From CAYLPU01 sp964385635 (GTDB lineage Bacteria > Chloroflexota > Anaerolineae > B4-G1): a stretch of 64,000 nt of DNA. Positions within the stretch are counted from its first letter, which is position 1, and each line of letters begins with the position of its first letter. The notes below the pieces were generated by a model. That model saw only the letters and a program-made list of their open reading frames with translations, was not told the DNA's origin and ran no database searches. Positions 43,227 to 52,335 of this stretch are shown piece after piece. The DNA is taken from contig CAYLPU010000007.1 in assembly GCA_964385635.1 (NCBI GenBank), positions 1-64,000 of the forward strand. The letters are read 5' to 3'. The translations under genes were made by a program, and so were the position numbers.

Positions 43227-45257
43227 TTAATCGAGCGGGAAGGCCGTCGCGCCAATACCGCCGCTGCCGTCCCCGATGGCAGACGTTGTCCCATACCCCG
43301 CTCCCCAGACAGTGAAGTCGTCATAGCGCAGGTAGACGGGTGATGTTGACCCGCTGCCGGCATAGAGCCCCACGCGGCGGCTGCCGGTGTAGGTACCGTC
43401 GCTGCAACTATTCAGGTAGTGATCGTTGACATAGAGCCGGATCTGCGAACCATCGCGCGTCACCCTGAGCAGATTGTGGGCGTAGTAGCTGTTGATGTAG
43501 GATGAGTCGGTGTATGGAATGAGATTCGTCCACGTGCCACCGTCGTAGCGATACAGGCTGTACTCCTGTCGCCCGGGCTGGACTATGAAGAAGTAGCCCT
43601 GGCCGCCGCTGCTATCGAGGCCGAACACGATGCCGTAGCGGCTATTGGCCCCAGTACTGCGCCAGGCCTCAACCTCAATCGTGCAGTCAGAGCAGGTAAA
43701 GCCCGGCCAGGCCCAGACATTCCAGTTTGCCTGCTTGAGTTGCATGCGGTAGTTGCCATTGTAGTAATCGAGGGCATAGTTGGTGTAGTCACCGGTGGGC
43801 CAACCGCTGCCGGAATCGCTGAAGTCATCGAAGTAGAGCCGGCTCCCATAGCTGCGGAGCACCAGCGGTAGATAGATGCTCGTCCGTTCCAGGCCACCAG
43901 CGTCGCTAGAAACCCGCGATCCTGCACTGATCTCATACACCCCACCGCTTCCGGTACCGCTACGATGCGAAACTTCAGCGTAGACGGTACCACCCGCGCT
44001 CACGGAGATGGGAATGTAGAGATAACCGTTGTCACTGGCGCTTGTGGTCAAATCTACGTCGGCGAGCACCGTAGTCCCATCTGATGCAAACACTCGTAGC
44101 CGGGGGTCCATACCAAGCGCCAGGTTGCTGACACGCAAAACCAACTCGCCTGCGCTGGAGACGCTCACCTCAAACACGTCCACGTCGCCCTGACTGTCGA
44201 TCTTGCCGGCGATATCGGTGTTGTCCGTCCCCAGGTCGGTTGCGCTCCAATCAGGATCGTCCTCGTGATCATCACTCTGTACACCTTCAACAGTGATCTG
44301 GATTCTTGCAAACCGCTCGAAGTTCTCTGTTATGGGGATTGAATCCGCTATTGGGAGCGCTTCACCGTCAGGGCCGATTGATGGTTGGAAGCCGAGTTCT
44401 GTAAGTTCAGCGGTGCCAGCACTGTTGTCAAACTGCGCGGTTATGTTGTAAGTGCCGTCCTGATCATAGTCCAGGATAGCGGAGTATAGACCATCATCAG
44501 CCTCGGCGTCCGGGGCCACACCATCGTCCAACAAGGCAAATGACGTGACAGTGCCGTCAGGCTTTTCGACGCTTGCACTTACTCCCGCACCCAATATCGG
44601 CACTTCCTTGCCAGGGATAGCCAGTAACACGATCGGCTCAGGATACTGGACCACGTCTCCAGTAAGGGAGGTCAGCGAGGCCGCATAGGTGAAGCGGTCT
44701 TCCGCAGAACCGCTGGCCCTGTACGCAATATCAACATCTGAACTCGATGCTAATGCTTGCAGTTTCCAATCCCCCGAAGTCAGGGACTCCGTGCCCAGGA
44801 GACAGATTGTTTCCGTGCCAGAAGCGCTGCAGTCCGCCGTATCTACGAGAGTGTCGCTCGGGTCGAGCAAGGTGAGGTCAACGTCGCCAAGAGAACCGTC
44901 GTAAGTTATCACCAGATTTAGCCGACTGAGCGTTGAGTCAACACAGATCGGCATTGAGGACGGCGATCCGCTTGGCACCGTTGTGCTACCCGTCGCGATA
45001 CCCACACTGGGCGAGGTCAGTTGCTGAGCGTCCTGGAATACCTGCGTTAACTCGGCCAGGGTCGTGGGCGAGGAGTAGTACCTGCCACCGGTGTCGTTTG
45101 CCATCTGCTGGAGCGTAGCGGTATCGGCGCTAGCCCCGTAGGCGAATGTGAACAGAGGAATGTGAGCCGACTGGTAGGCAGGAATAACCGAGAGCGGGGC
45201 GACCCCCGTGTTGCTATAGCCATCGGTCAGAAGATAGACGACCCGATTGGTGTTGCT
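43227..45257 (-). CDS. CLCA-like VWA protein, 3' portion (after frameshift)
   Basis: Continues the protein of 45227-46417 in another frame. It begins SNTNRVVYLLTDGYSNTG, the second half of a VWA domain, then a beta-rich region (LNLVITYDGSLGDVDLTLLDP), an immunoglobulin-like segment (DDGLYSAILDYDQDGTYNITAQF), a PPC-like part (GDVDVFEVSV), the tag IYLPLVLRSYG, and a C-terminal concanavalin-like domain (GYFFIVQPGRQEYSLYRYDGGTW). The frame lacks its own start. Without the frameshift the protein would be about 1,050 residues long. Confidence 0.8.
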   Translation of the reverse strand, partial: SNTNRVVYLLTDGYSNTGVAPLSVIPAYQSAHIPLFTFAYGASADTATLQQMANDTGGRYYSSPTTLAELTQVFQDAQQLTSPSVGIATGSTTVPSGSPSSMPICVDSTLSRLNLVITYDGSLGDVDLTLLDPSDTLVDTADCSASGTETICLLGTESLTSGDWKLQALASSSDVDIAYRASGSAEDRFTYAASLTSLTGDVVQYPEPIVLLAIPGKEVPILGAGVSASVEKPDGTVTSFALLDDGVAPDAEADDGLYSAILDYDQDGTYNITAQFDNSAGTAELTELGFQPSIGPDGEALPIADSIPITENFERFARIQITVEGVQSDDHEDDPDWSATDLGTDNTDIAGKIDSQGDVDVFEVSVSSAGELVLRVSNLALGMDPRLRVFASDGTTVLADVDLTTSASDNGYLYIPISVSAGGTVYAEVSHRSGTGSGGVYEISAGSRVSSDAGGLERTSIYLPLVLRSYGSRLYFDDFSDSGSGWPTGDYTNYALDYYNGNYRMQLKQANWNVWAWPGFTCSDCTIEVEAWRSTGANSRYGIVFGLDSSGGQGYFFIVQPGRQEYSLYRYDGGTWTNLIPYTDSSYINSYYAHNLLRVTRDGSQIRLYVNDHYLNSCSDGTYTGSRRVGLYAGSGSTSPVYLRYDDFTVWGAGYGTTSAIGDGSGGIGATAFPLD

Positions 45258-46417
45258 GATGCTGTGGAGGCCAGCAGGTCATCCAGCGCCTGCTGTGCCG
45301 CAGCGCCGATGGCCGTCGAGCCACCAGCACTGATCTTATCGATCTCGTTCTTGATATCGGTCTTTGTCGCCTGGCTATCAATAGCGGTCAGCGACTGGAC
45401 CACAGTCACTTGATCGTCGAACTTGATAACGCCGATTGTCGTATGGTTGATCTGAGCCAGGTCTACCAACAGTTTTGCTGCCGTCTTCGCATTGTCCAGG
45501 GGAGTCCCCGACATGCTTCCCGAGTGGTCGATGACGATTTGATACGAGCTGTCCCCCCCGCTCACCCATACGATATCGAGATCACTACGGGCAGCCGCTG
45601 CGGGCAGATCGATGGCGGGGTGTGTGCCTGTGGTGGGTGCAACTGCTGCCAGATCAGCATAGTAGATGCGCTGTGGCAGAGCCTTGCGCTGGCCGTCCCG
45701 TGGATCGTCGGCAACCGGCCGCGCCAAAGTCTCCCAGCAACTGGCACCATAGACTCGGTGTTGTGCGGTGTTTCTGGTGTCACTGATGGCTGTGGAAAAA
45801 TTGAGCCAATTGTAATCGTGACCGCTACCTTCATCGACCGCATTAAACTGGTTGTGCATGATCGAGTTTGGCACGGCATCATCATTGGAGTGGGGGAAGT
45901 GAAAGATGGTGTCATAGGACGGAAGGCCTTTGTATTCGTCGTAAAGCCCATAGAAATAGTGGCCCCACTCGTGGGCAAGCGTGTAGCCACCTTTTTGCCC
46001 GCCCTTGTCATCATCCAGGAACTTGGTGGTGCTAAACGTATCGCAGAAGTTGACGTGGTCACCTTGCACAGATCTCCCGGAGGGGGCTGCGTTGGGATGG
46101 CAACTGGCCACCCAAACGACATCCGCCCTGTCGGCGAAGTTTCCCCCCGTGTAGATCGTCACTTTTTGGATCTTGTGCGCGCCGTTGGAGGCCTCATACA
46201 CGCCGTCAGCGAAGTACCGAATGATGCGCTCGTAAGGCGCACGGTCGGCGGCTGAGGCAGGTGAGCTGTAGAGTGAGATCGTTATGTCAATCAAGGTAGC
46301 TTGCGTTCGTACCTGCGGCGAAGAAAGGGCCGTTGTAGGAGACAACAGTACGATAACTATGACCATAAGCAGAGAAAGCACAACAACAGATCGTCGGTGT
46401 ACACCGAGCAATTTCAT
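45227..46417 (-). CDS. CLCA-like metalloprotease/VWA protein, 5' portion (frameshifted)
   Basis: A 396-residue frame with a signal peptide (VVVLSLLMVIVIVLLSPTTA). It contains AHEWGHYFYGLYDEY, an HExxH zinc site followed by GxxDEY, as in the CLCA self-cleaving metalloprotease domain, and a VWA MIDAS VIDHSGSMSG. The VWA domain stops near 45257: the other frame continues SNTNRVVYLLTDG, the expected next strand. A one-base frameshift in this stretch is the simplest reading. AAGGAGG precedes the ATG. CLCA proteins join an N-terminal protease, VWA and beta domains in this same order. Confidence 0.8.
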   Translation of the reverse strand: MKLLGVHRRSVVVLSLLMVIVIVLLSPTTALSSPQVRTQATLIDITISLYSSPASAADRAPYERIIRYFADGVYEASNGAHKIQKVTIYTGGNFADRADVVWVASCHPNAAPSGRSVQGDHVNFCDTFSTTKFLDDDKGGQKGGYTLAHEWGHYFYGLYDEYKGLPSYDTIFHFPHSNDDAVPNSIMHNQFNAVDEGSGHDYNWLNFSTAISDTRNTAQHRVYGASCWETLARPVADDPRDGQRKALPQRIYYADLAAVAPTTGTHPAIDLPAAAARSDLDIVWVSGGDSSYQIVIDHSGSMSGTPLDNAKTAAKLLVDLAQINHTTIGVIKFDDQVTVVQSLTAIDSQATKTDIKNEIDKISAGGSTAIGAAAQQALDDLLASTASATPIGSSIF

Positions 46418-46435
46418 GGCAACCCTCCTTGATCC

Positions 46436-47356
46436 TTATGGTTCTACTGTGAGCAAATGCCTGATTTGAAACACTTGATCGCCATAGGCAACATGCGCGC
46501 TCCTTCCATGTTCAAAAGAGAGCGGTATGGCGGCATAAGGCGACTCATCAGAATCAACTCTAATCAATCTGCGCTCGTGTGTAATTGCCTGCTTAAGCAG
46601 CGGGCTGCTTTCTAGTTGCTCATGGCTGATATCAATGACCAGACCCGCTTCTCGCAACTGCCCCGCTTTTTCTGTCGTTAGCAACTGACCCCGAATATAC
46701 CTGCGCCCCGGGGCAATCGGCTGCGACGGCAACGTTTGAGCCAGCGCCTTTGTGCTTTCCACCAACTGCTGCAACACGTGCGGCGCAACGTCGGGGTTGC
46801 CAACCCATTGACTTGCGGGCGCATTGCAGAAGGCAACCTCGACGAGGAGCGTCGGCCCGACGTACTCGGGCAGCACCACACCGCCGCTACTTGCCCCCGG
46901 ACCCTCCTCTGGCAGTGACGGCATCTCGAAATTGTTGAGGCTTTGAAATATGTCAGATACGTCAACACTACCTTCTCGCCGGGTCAAGACTATGTCATCA
47001 TTCCTCTCACCGGTCTGCTGGACAGTTCCATCCCTGGCAACATAGACGACCCCCATCAAAGCGGGCATCCCGCCTATTTGCTCTTCATACTCCACAATGA
47101 ATACGTGGCACACACTCATTTCAGTTCGAGTTGGATCTACATCGGAGGCTGTCGGCGACGGCATCATAGTCAGTGAGGGTACCGGATCGGTGGAGCACAC
47201 TGTCGAGGAGGGTGCTGTGATTGGTGCCGCCGACGGTTCGGTAGGGGACATCGCCGTCGGAGGCTCCACCTGCAACTGGGTGCAGGCCGTCAGCAAGATT
47301 GCCAAAAGAGGGAGAAGGCCAGCGAACTCACACGGGTGATAGAAGCGGCTAGTCAT
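46436..47356 (-). CDS. Lipoprotein of unknown function
   Basis: A 306-residue protein with a lipoprotein signal peptide (MTSRFYHPCEFAGLLPLLAILLTAC, lipobox LTAC), a 50-residue Pro/Thr/Ser linker, and a mature domain without recognised family. The central part reads TEMSVCHVFIVEYEEQIGGMPALMGVVYVARDGTV. A promoter lies at 47446-47474. The start at 47356 is chosen because it places the lipobox close to the N-terminus; the Shine-Dalgarno site is weak. Confidence 0.6.
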   Translation of the reverse strand: MTSRFYHPCEFAGLLPLLAILLTACTQLQVEPPTAMSPTEPSAAPITAPSSTVCSTDPVPSLTMMPSPTASDVDPTRTEMSVCHVFIVEYEEQIGGMPALMGVVYVARDGTVQQTGERNDDIVLTRREGSVDVSDIFQSLNNFEMPSLPEEGPGASSGGVVLPEYVGPTLLVEVAFCNAPASQWVGNPDVAPHVLQQLVESTKALAQTLPSQPIAPGRRYIRGQLLTTEKAGQLREAGLVIDISHEQLESSPLLKQAITHERRLIRVDSDESPYAAIPLSFEHGRSAHVAYGDQVFQIRHLLTVEP

Positions 47357-47445
47357 TGCGATACGCAGAACCCCCTTTAACTGGGGATTTAGAATAGTTG
47401 GGTGAAAACAGCAACGGGATTGCTGATGGTAGGCCAGCCAAGAGC

Positions 47446-47474
47446 ATCTTACCACATATTTGCGCCAAAGTCAA
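47446..47474 (-). promoter_or_regulatory. Promoter of the lipoprotein gene
   Basis: On the minus strand TTGACT (47474-47469), a 17-base spacer, TAAGAT (47451-47446). About 90 bases before the lipoprotein start. Confidence 0.6.
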
Positions 47475-47544
47475 CAGCGCGTATGCTGCACGACACCACG
47501 TACACACGGCGCACCCACAGGGATGTGGCCCCGTCCAGCGTACT

Positions 47545-49629
47545 CTAGAACAGGTGGAAAGCAGCGATGATGGGGGCGAACAGGGAAGACACCAGAGACA
47601 TCACAGTGATGAGGGTGTTGATGGAGGGACCGGCTGTATCCTTGAAGGGATCACCGACGGTGTCGCCCACGACGCTGGCCTTGTGCGCATCGGAGCGCGG
47701 GCCGCCGAACTCTCCCGACTCGATGAATTTTTTAGCGTTGTCCCACAGCCCACCGGCGTTAGACATCAGTAGCGCAAAAACGACGCCGGTGAAGATGCTG
47801 CCCCCCAGGAATCCACCCAGCCCCTCGGGGCCGAGGACAAAGCCTATCAGGACGGGGAGACCAATTGCCAGAAGAACTGGTAGCACCAGAGACATCAGCG
47901 CACCCCGGGCGGCCAGGTCCACGCAGGCCGTGTAGTCGGGCCTTTCGGTGCCCGCCAGGATGCCGGGACGTTCGTGGAATTGGCGGCGGATCTCCTTGAT
48001 CATCTCGAAGGCGTTGTCCGTGACCGATAGCATGGTGAACGCGCTGAATAATGGCGGCGTCACGGCCCCCAACAGTACGCCCACTACAACGACCGGATGG
48101 CGCAGGCTGATGGTCAGTTCCACGCCTGTTGCCTCCACCACCTCCGCATAAGCCGCAAAGAGAGCGATGACGGTGAGTGCCGTGGCGCCGATGGCAAACC
48201 CCTTGGTGATAGCCTTGGCCGTGTTGCCGGCTGCATCGAGCGCGTCGGCCGTGTCAATCACCTTCTGCGACATGCCGGCCATTTCGGCGATGCCCCGCGC
48301 GTTGTCCACGATGGGGCCGTAAGCGTCGGAGGAAACGATCATTCCGCTGATGGCCAACATTCCCACCGCGCTGATGCCTACCCCGTAGATGCCGCTCATC
48401 CCGAATCGTTCCGCCAGGTAATAGGAGAGCAGCGTCGCCAGGGCAATGCCGACAATCGAGGGAACGAGGCTGATCAGCCCATAACTGAAGCCCGTGATGA
48501 TGTTGATGGCCGCGCCGGAACTGGAAACTCGGGCCGTCTCGATCACCGGCCGGTGCTCCGCAGAGGTAAAGTAATCGGAAGTGAGGCCGATGACGACGCC
48601 GGTGACGAGCCCGGTCAGCGTGGCCCACAGCACACCAAGGTTGTAATCGCCCAGGAGTACAATGGCAGTAACCAATATGGCAAAGGCCACACAGGTGATG
48701 ACCGTCCCTCTGTTGAGCGCCTGGCCCGGCTTGCCGTTCTTGCCCACGCGCACGAATCGGACGCCGATGAGCGAGGCGACGATGCCCAACGTGCACAGGA
48801 CCAGGGGGAACACGGTGTACCTGGCCTGCAGAGCGGCGTCATTTTTGAAGAGTGAGGCGCCCAACAGCATGACGGCCACAGTACTGGCCACATAGGTATC
48901 GAAGACGTCCGCCCCCATGCCAGCCACGTCGCCGACGTTATCCCCTACGAGATCGGCGATCACAGCCGGGTTGCGGGGGTCATCCTCGGGGATGCCGATC
49001 TCGACCTTGCCCACCAGGTCGGCGGCGATGTCGGCCGTCTTGGTGTAGATCCCGCCGCCCGCTTTGGCCAACAAGGCCAGTGTCGTCGCTCCAAAACTGA
49101 AGCACAGGATGATCTGAGAGTTGCGGGTAAGGAAATAAATCGTACTCAAACCGATGACCGCCAGGCCCACCACGGCCAGGCCCATCACCGAGCCGGCATA
49201 GAAGGCCACCTTGAAGGCACGGTTAATGCTCTCACTGGCCGCGGTCGCACTTCGCACATTGGCGGCCACGGCGACGCTCATGCCCATGTACCCGGCGACG
49301 GCAGAACATATCGCCCCGGCCACGAAAGCCAGAGCCATCGCGCCACCCCGCAGCGGATCGAGATGGATCGTCCCCGTGCCCAGGTGCTCTATGTCGAAAC
49401 TGAACACGATGGCAATAATGACCCCTATGCCGACCGCGACGAGGGTGAGAGCCAGGTAGAAGCGGCGCAGATAGGCCGTCGCTCCCTCTCGAATCCAGGA
49501 CGAGACCTCCTGCGCTTCCTCGGACCCGGCTTCCTGCCGGTGCACCCAACGGTACAGCCAGGCCGCCACCCCGATGGAAACAGCGCCCGCAAAGATGGCG
49601 ACGACAATCCAAGTTTGAGATACTGACAT
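47545..49629 (-). CDS. hppA: Membrane-bound H+-translocating pyrophosphatase
   Basis: A 694-residue integral pump that couples pyrophosphate hydrolysis to proton export. Around 15-16 membrane helices. The catalytic loop is intact: GGGIYTKTADIAADLVGKVEIGIPEDDPRNPAVIADLVGDNVGDVAGMGADVFDTY, plus SDAYGPIVDNARGIAEM and the C-terminal VGDTVGDPFKDTAGPSINTLI. In K+-independent pumps the site GNTxKA carries Lys; here GNTAKAITKG has that Lys, so it is predicted K+-independent and H+-pumping. No close operon partner. Confidence 0.95.
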   Translation of the reverse strand: MSVSQTWIVVAIFAGAVSIGVAAWLYRWVHRQEAGSEEAQEVSSWIREGATAYLRRFYLALTLVAVGIGVIIAIVFSFDIEHLGTGTIHLDPLRGGAMALAFVAGAICSAVAGYMGMSVAVAANVRSATAASESINRAFKVAFYAGSVMGLAVVGLAVIGLSTIYFLTRNSQIILCFSFGATTLALLAKAGGGIYTKTADIAADLVGKVEIGIPEDDPRNPAVIADLVGDNVGDVAGMGADVFDTYVASTVAVMLLGASLFKNDAALQARYTVFPLVLCTLGIVASLIGVRFVRVGKNGKPGQALNRGTVITCVAFAILVTAIVLLGDYNLGVLWATLTGLVTGVVIGLTSDYFTSAEHRPVIETARVSSSGAAINIITGFSYGLISLVPSIVGIALATLLSYYLAERFGMSGIYGVGISAVGMLAISGMIVSSDAYGPIVDNARGIAEMAGMSQKVIDTADALDAAGNTAKAITKGFAIGATALTVIALFAAYAEVVEATGVELTISLRHPVVVVGVLLGAVTPPLFSAFTMLSVTDNAFEMIKEIRRQFHERPGILAGTERPDYTACVDLAARGALMSLVLPVLLAIGLPVLIGFVLGPEGLGGFLGGSIFTGVVFALLMSNAGGLWDNAKKFIESGEFGGPRSDAHKASVVGDTVGDPFKDTAGPSINTLITVMSLVSSLFAPIIAAFHLF

Positions 49630-49639
49630 CGTTGATTCT

Positions 49640-49722
49640 CCTGGTGTGCTGTGACAAGTAGAATCGTGTTGCGTGTTTCGTGTTGTGTGTTTCGTTCACG
49701 CAACACGCAATACGTAACACGG
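49640..49722. repeat. GTGTTGCGTGTTTCGTG word repeat
   Basis: Degenerate words GTGTTGCGTGTTTCGTG, TTGTGTGTTTCGTTC, then CGCAACACGCAATACGTAACACG, partly self-complementary. Lies between hppA and the next gene. Confidence 0.6.
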
Positions 49723-49724
49723 TC

Positions 49725-50489
49725 TTATATGTTGGCGGAGCGCCACCAGCGGTAGTGTTTGGCGCGCAGATCCTCCTGCGATGGCAGGGAGAAGTAGAGA
49801 AGCCGTTCCTCGTTCCCCACAAAAATCCCGCTCTTTATCGTACGATATGGGAACGAGGCTGGCTGAACACGGTTGACCATCTTGGCGTGGACAGTTTTGG
49901 TTCTTAGGTCCACCAGACACTGACGCAGGTGACCGATATTGGAATAAGGCAGGTCCCGTACAGCGCCGCGTTCGGGGTCCTCGGCCAATTCTCCCAGCCG
50001 TAGTTCCACGAAACAGACTGCCGGCAGTGAGACCAGGCTGGCCGGGCTCTTGACAATCAACTCATAGAATCCGCGAGGGTCCAGGGTGCTGACCACAAGA
50101 GGGTGCACAGGCGTGATCTCCTGGTAAAGGTGCAGCCCCTCTGTACCTTCGGGGAACTCTTCGCTCGACTCCAGACCCAGCACCCGCCCATCCTGGGTCA
50201 CGAGATAGAGCCTCTGGATGACATCTAACGAGACGTGCTCCAGCGCGCGATAGACAGAGATGTAAATCGAGCGCTTCGGGCTTCCATCCTCGTGGGGCAC
50301 GCAACGCCGAATGCCCTCCTCAATACGGAAGAAGTCACATCTGAAATCTGGGTCGATCTCACAGAAGATCGCCTGTCCACGCGCCTTCTTCATACTCCCA
50401 ACCGCATAGTAGACCCCAAACTCTTCAGGGGTCAACATAGAGGCGATCATCGCTTCTGGCATCATGGATAGGTACAAGTGGACAGACAT
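49725..50489 (-). CDS. Conserved hypothetical protein
   Basis: A 254-residue soluble protein that I do not recognise. Features: MSVHLYLSMMPEAMIASMLTPEEFGVYYAVGSMKKARGQAIFCEI at the N-terminus, ISVYRALEHV, and ITPVHPLVVSTLDPRGFYELIVKS. No signal peptide or membrane helix. Start ATG 50489 has GGAGG 9 bases upstream. Promoter at 50563-50590. It lies between hppA and a TA island, with no clear functional context. Confidence 0.55.
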   Translation of the reverse strand: MSVHLYLSMMPEAMIASMLTPEEFGVYYAVGSMKKARGQAIFCEIDPDFRCDFFRIEEGIRRCVPHEDGSPKRSIYISVYRALEHVSLDVIQRLYLVTQDGRVLGLESSEEFPEGTEGLHLYQEITPVHPLVVSTLDPRGFYELIVKSPASLVSLPAVCFVELRLGELAEDPERGAVRDLPYSNIGHLRQCLVDLRTKTVHAKMVNRVQPASFPYRTIKSGIFVGNEERLLYFSLPSQEDLRAKHYRWWRSANI

Positions 50490-50562
50490 AACAATTCCCT
50501 CCTTTCCCGTTCTGACCTCCGGCCAAAGCGACCAGGTTCTGTTCCACCATCCTTCCAAGCAC

Positions 50563-50590
50563 ATTATAGCACGCTTGCCCATACAGACAA
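50563..50590 (-). promoter_or_regulatory. Promoter of the 50489 gene
   Basis: On the minus strand TTGTCT (50590-50585), a 16-base spacer, TATAAT (50568-50563). Confidence 0.65.
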
Positions 50591-50626
50591 CACGCCGCGT
50601 TTGACGCGCCTTTCGTGATGCATGTC

Positions 50627-50668
50627 CTCACGTTTCACGTTTCACGTTTCACAAACCACGTTTCACGA
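50627..50668. repeat. TTTCACG word repeat forming a toxin C-terminus
   Basis: Tandem TTTCACG words; on the minus strand the array is translated as the final residues TPRETWFVKRET and supplies the stop at 50635. The same words occur in frame at 1461-1511. Confidence 0.75.
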
Positions 50669-51447
50669 GGAGTATGAATCTGTTTGCCCAAGACCTTTAA
50701 CAAAGGTTCAAAGTGCTTGCGGTTGGTCGTATACAGAGGCACGTCTGAAGGGAGTTCCAACGCGATCACCATGTCACCCAGATAGCGAGTACAGTTGCGC
50801 CCACGCGCCAGGACTGGGTCGGTGAGAATCTGCCCCGCCAGGAGCGCCGTCCGCGCCAACGCGCTCTCCTGGCTGTCGCTCAGCGCCTGATTGATGCGCC
50901 GAACGTTCTCTTGCCATTCGGCCAGCCTTTCTGCCAGGGAACATTCCTTGACGTGGCGAATGCACTGCGCTCGCAGGTGATATCGGTCTTGCAAGTCTGG
51001 AGCGGTGCCCGCTCTAAACGGTTCTGCTCTCTCTTGCGCCAGGCCACACTCGGTTGTATCAAACAAGGTGACGACACCAAACATAAACCGTCGCACCAGA
51101 CCACCCGTGATGTAGGCCTCAAGTTGATCGGCGATGTGCCCCCGGCCATAGATGCCCTCCCGGCGCACGTTGGCCCATAACAGGAGCATTCGGCTGGCCT
51201 CTCGTTTGTTGATGTGTTGTGCGATGGCCGTCACCACATCGTCCAGATGCTCCTGTTCCAGAACCAGACGATGCAAATAGATCGCGTCTCGGACCAGGTT
51301 GCGCAGGTATTCGCCTAGCACGTAGGTTGACGTCATCAAACGATAGCCCGCCAGTTCCCGATGTAACACAGCCTGGCGCGCCCGACTACCTACGACCCGC
51401 TCAATCTGGATAGTGGTGTCGAGAAAAAGCGGTGGTTTTGCCGTCAA
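50635..51447 (-). CDS. Large PIN-like toxin
   Basis: A 270-residue protein, long for a PIN toxin (usually about 130). The N-terminal LFLDTTIQIER carries the first acidic residue, and the C-terminal YLGDMVIALELPSDVPLYTTNRKHFEPLLKVLG resembles the last strand-helix of PIN nucleases (D...TxN.KHF). The middle, about 150 residues, is helical and unassigned. It overlaps the upstream Phd-type antitoxin by 4 bases (ATGA). The last dozen residues come from a repeat. Predicted ribonuclease toxin, inferred from fold and partner. Confidence 0.6.
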   Translation of the reverse strand: MTAKPPLFLDTTIQIERVVGSRARQAVLHRELAGYRLMTSTYVLGEYLRNLVRDAIYLHRLVLEQEHLDDVVTAIAQHINKREASRMLLLWANVRREGIYGRGHIADQLEAYITGGLVRRFMFGVVTLFDTTECGLAQERAEPFRAGTAPDLQDRYHLRAQCIRHVKECSLAERLAEWQENVRRINQALSDSQESALARTALLAGQILTDPVLARGRNCTRYLGDMVIALELPSDVPLYTTNRKHFEPLLKVLGKQIHTPRETWFVKRET

Positions 51448-52007
51448 TCTGTTACCTCGTACAAAGACGCCAGGTCCCCTTCTATGGGAAAGACGGCGTT
51501 CAACCCAACCGTCAAGAGTTGCTGATCAGCCTGCCCCACTTCTTCCAGATCAAGTTCGTCCTTTAGCAAGAGCGATAACACACTGCTCAACGTCTCTAAT
51601 TGAGGTTCAGACAAGGTTTGACCACTCTCGCGGTGGTTCAGAACAGCGTTCAAAATCGTGACGCCCAGGATACGATAGGGCTTGCCCAGCAGGCGGGTGG
51701 CCTCCCACACCTGACGTGTTATCTCCTGAAGGGTATCCAGGAGCATGGCATTTTCGACAGAACCCGGCTCAAGCCCTTCACGTGCCTCTGCCAGCAATGT
51801 TTGTACCTGCGCCACCAGTTGTTTCAATAGACTATGCGCGCCGCTCAACACCAGACGTTGACCGCGTTGGTAAGTCTCATAGTCCAGGATGACGACCTGT
51901 GGCTGGTTGCGGTTGGTGATGACAACAGGGGCTGATCCACTGCTGACCTGGCGGATAAGAGAAGGAAGGTTGTCTCGTGCCTGGGTGATACTGAGTGTTG
52001 TTTCCAT
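51444..52007 (-). CDS. Phd/YefM-type antitoxin, extended
   Basis: A 187-residue protein. Residues 1-60 form a Phd/YefM DNA-binding domain: LSITQARDNLPSLIRQVSSGSAPVVITNRNQPQVVILDYETYQ. The C-terminal 125 residues are helical and unusually long for this family; they may bind the large partner toxin. The start follows GAGGTGATCT. Its promoter (52047-52075) is the best consensus in the window, with a CTGTACAG palindrome just downstream (52040-52047), which would allow autorepression. Confidence 0.8.
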   Translation of the reverse strand: METTLSITQARDNLPSLIRQVSSGSAPVVITNRNQPQVVILDYETYQRGQRLVLSGAHSLLKQLVAQVQTLLAEAREGLEPGSVENAMLLDTLQEITRQVWEATRLLGKPYRILGVTILNAVLNHRESGQTLSEPQLETLSSVLSLLLKDELDLEEVGQADQQLLTVGLNAVFPIEGDLASLYEVTD

Positions 52008-52039
52008 AGATCACCTCGTTCGCTTTCTGTCCATTTTCC

Positions 52040-52075
52040 TGTACAGATTATAAGCCGGTTGGCGCATTGTGTCAA
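52040..52075 (-). promoter_or_regulatory. Consensus promoter and operator of the Phd/PIN module
   Basis: TTGACA (52075-52070), 17-base spacer, TATAAT (52052-52047), both perfect. CTGTACAG overlaps the end of the -10 region and ACAG recurs at 10-base spacing downstream. Confidence 0.85.
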
Positions 52076-52185
52076 CTCCATCTTTCTGCTACTTCCGGCA
52101 CATTGCGGGCGTACAGGATCTCGTTGCGGGTGACGGTCACCGCGTCGGCCCCGGCGCGGCGGCTCTTTACTTTGATAACGGTCAT
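52072..52185 (-). pseudogene. DUF3883 fragment, second copy
   Basis: A 37-codon ORF: MTVIKVKSRRAGADAVTVTRNEIL and following. It is nearly the same as FIEVKGRRAGADTVTVTRNEVLTG in the gene at 52779-53702, so it is a small duplicated piece of that DUF3883 domain. It ends in the -35 region of the Phd promoter. Confidence 0.7.
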
Positions 52186-52198
52186 CGTTTCTCAGGGT

Positions 52199-52330
52199 CT
52201 AACATCCGCAAAAAGGCGACTGGTGGAGGGTGTAGTCGCCGTGGCGCAGGCGCAGCAGCACCGGGCCAACGGTGCCGGAGGGCTTGATCACGGCCCGAAC
52301 CAGGATGTTGGTGTCAACGACGGCCCGCAT
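52199..52330 (-). pseudogene. Truncated VapC-type PIN toxin
   Basis: A 43-codon remnant: MRAVVDTNILVRAVIKPSGTVGPVLLRLRHGDYTL then an early TAG. VDTNILVRA is the standard N-terminus of VapC toxins. The remaining two thirds are missing and the DUF3883 fragment lies there. Starts 5 bases after the antitoxin stop, so this was an intact VapBC operon before truncation. Confidence 0.75.
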
Positions 52331-52335
52331 CTGTA

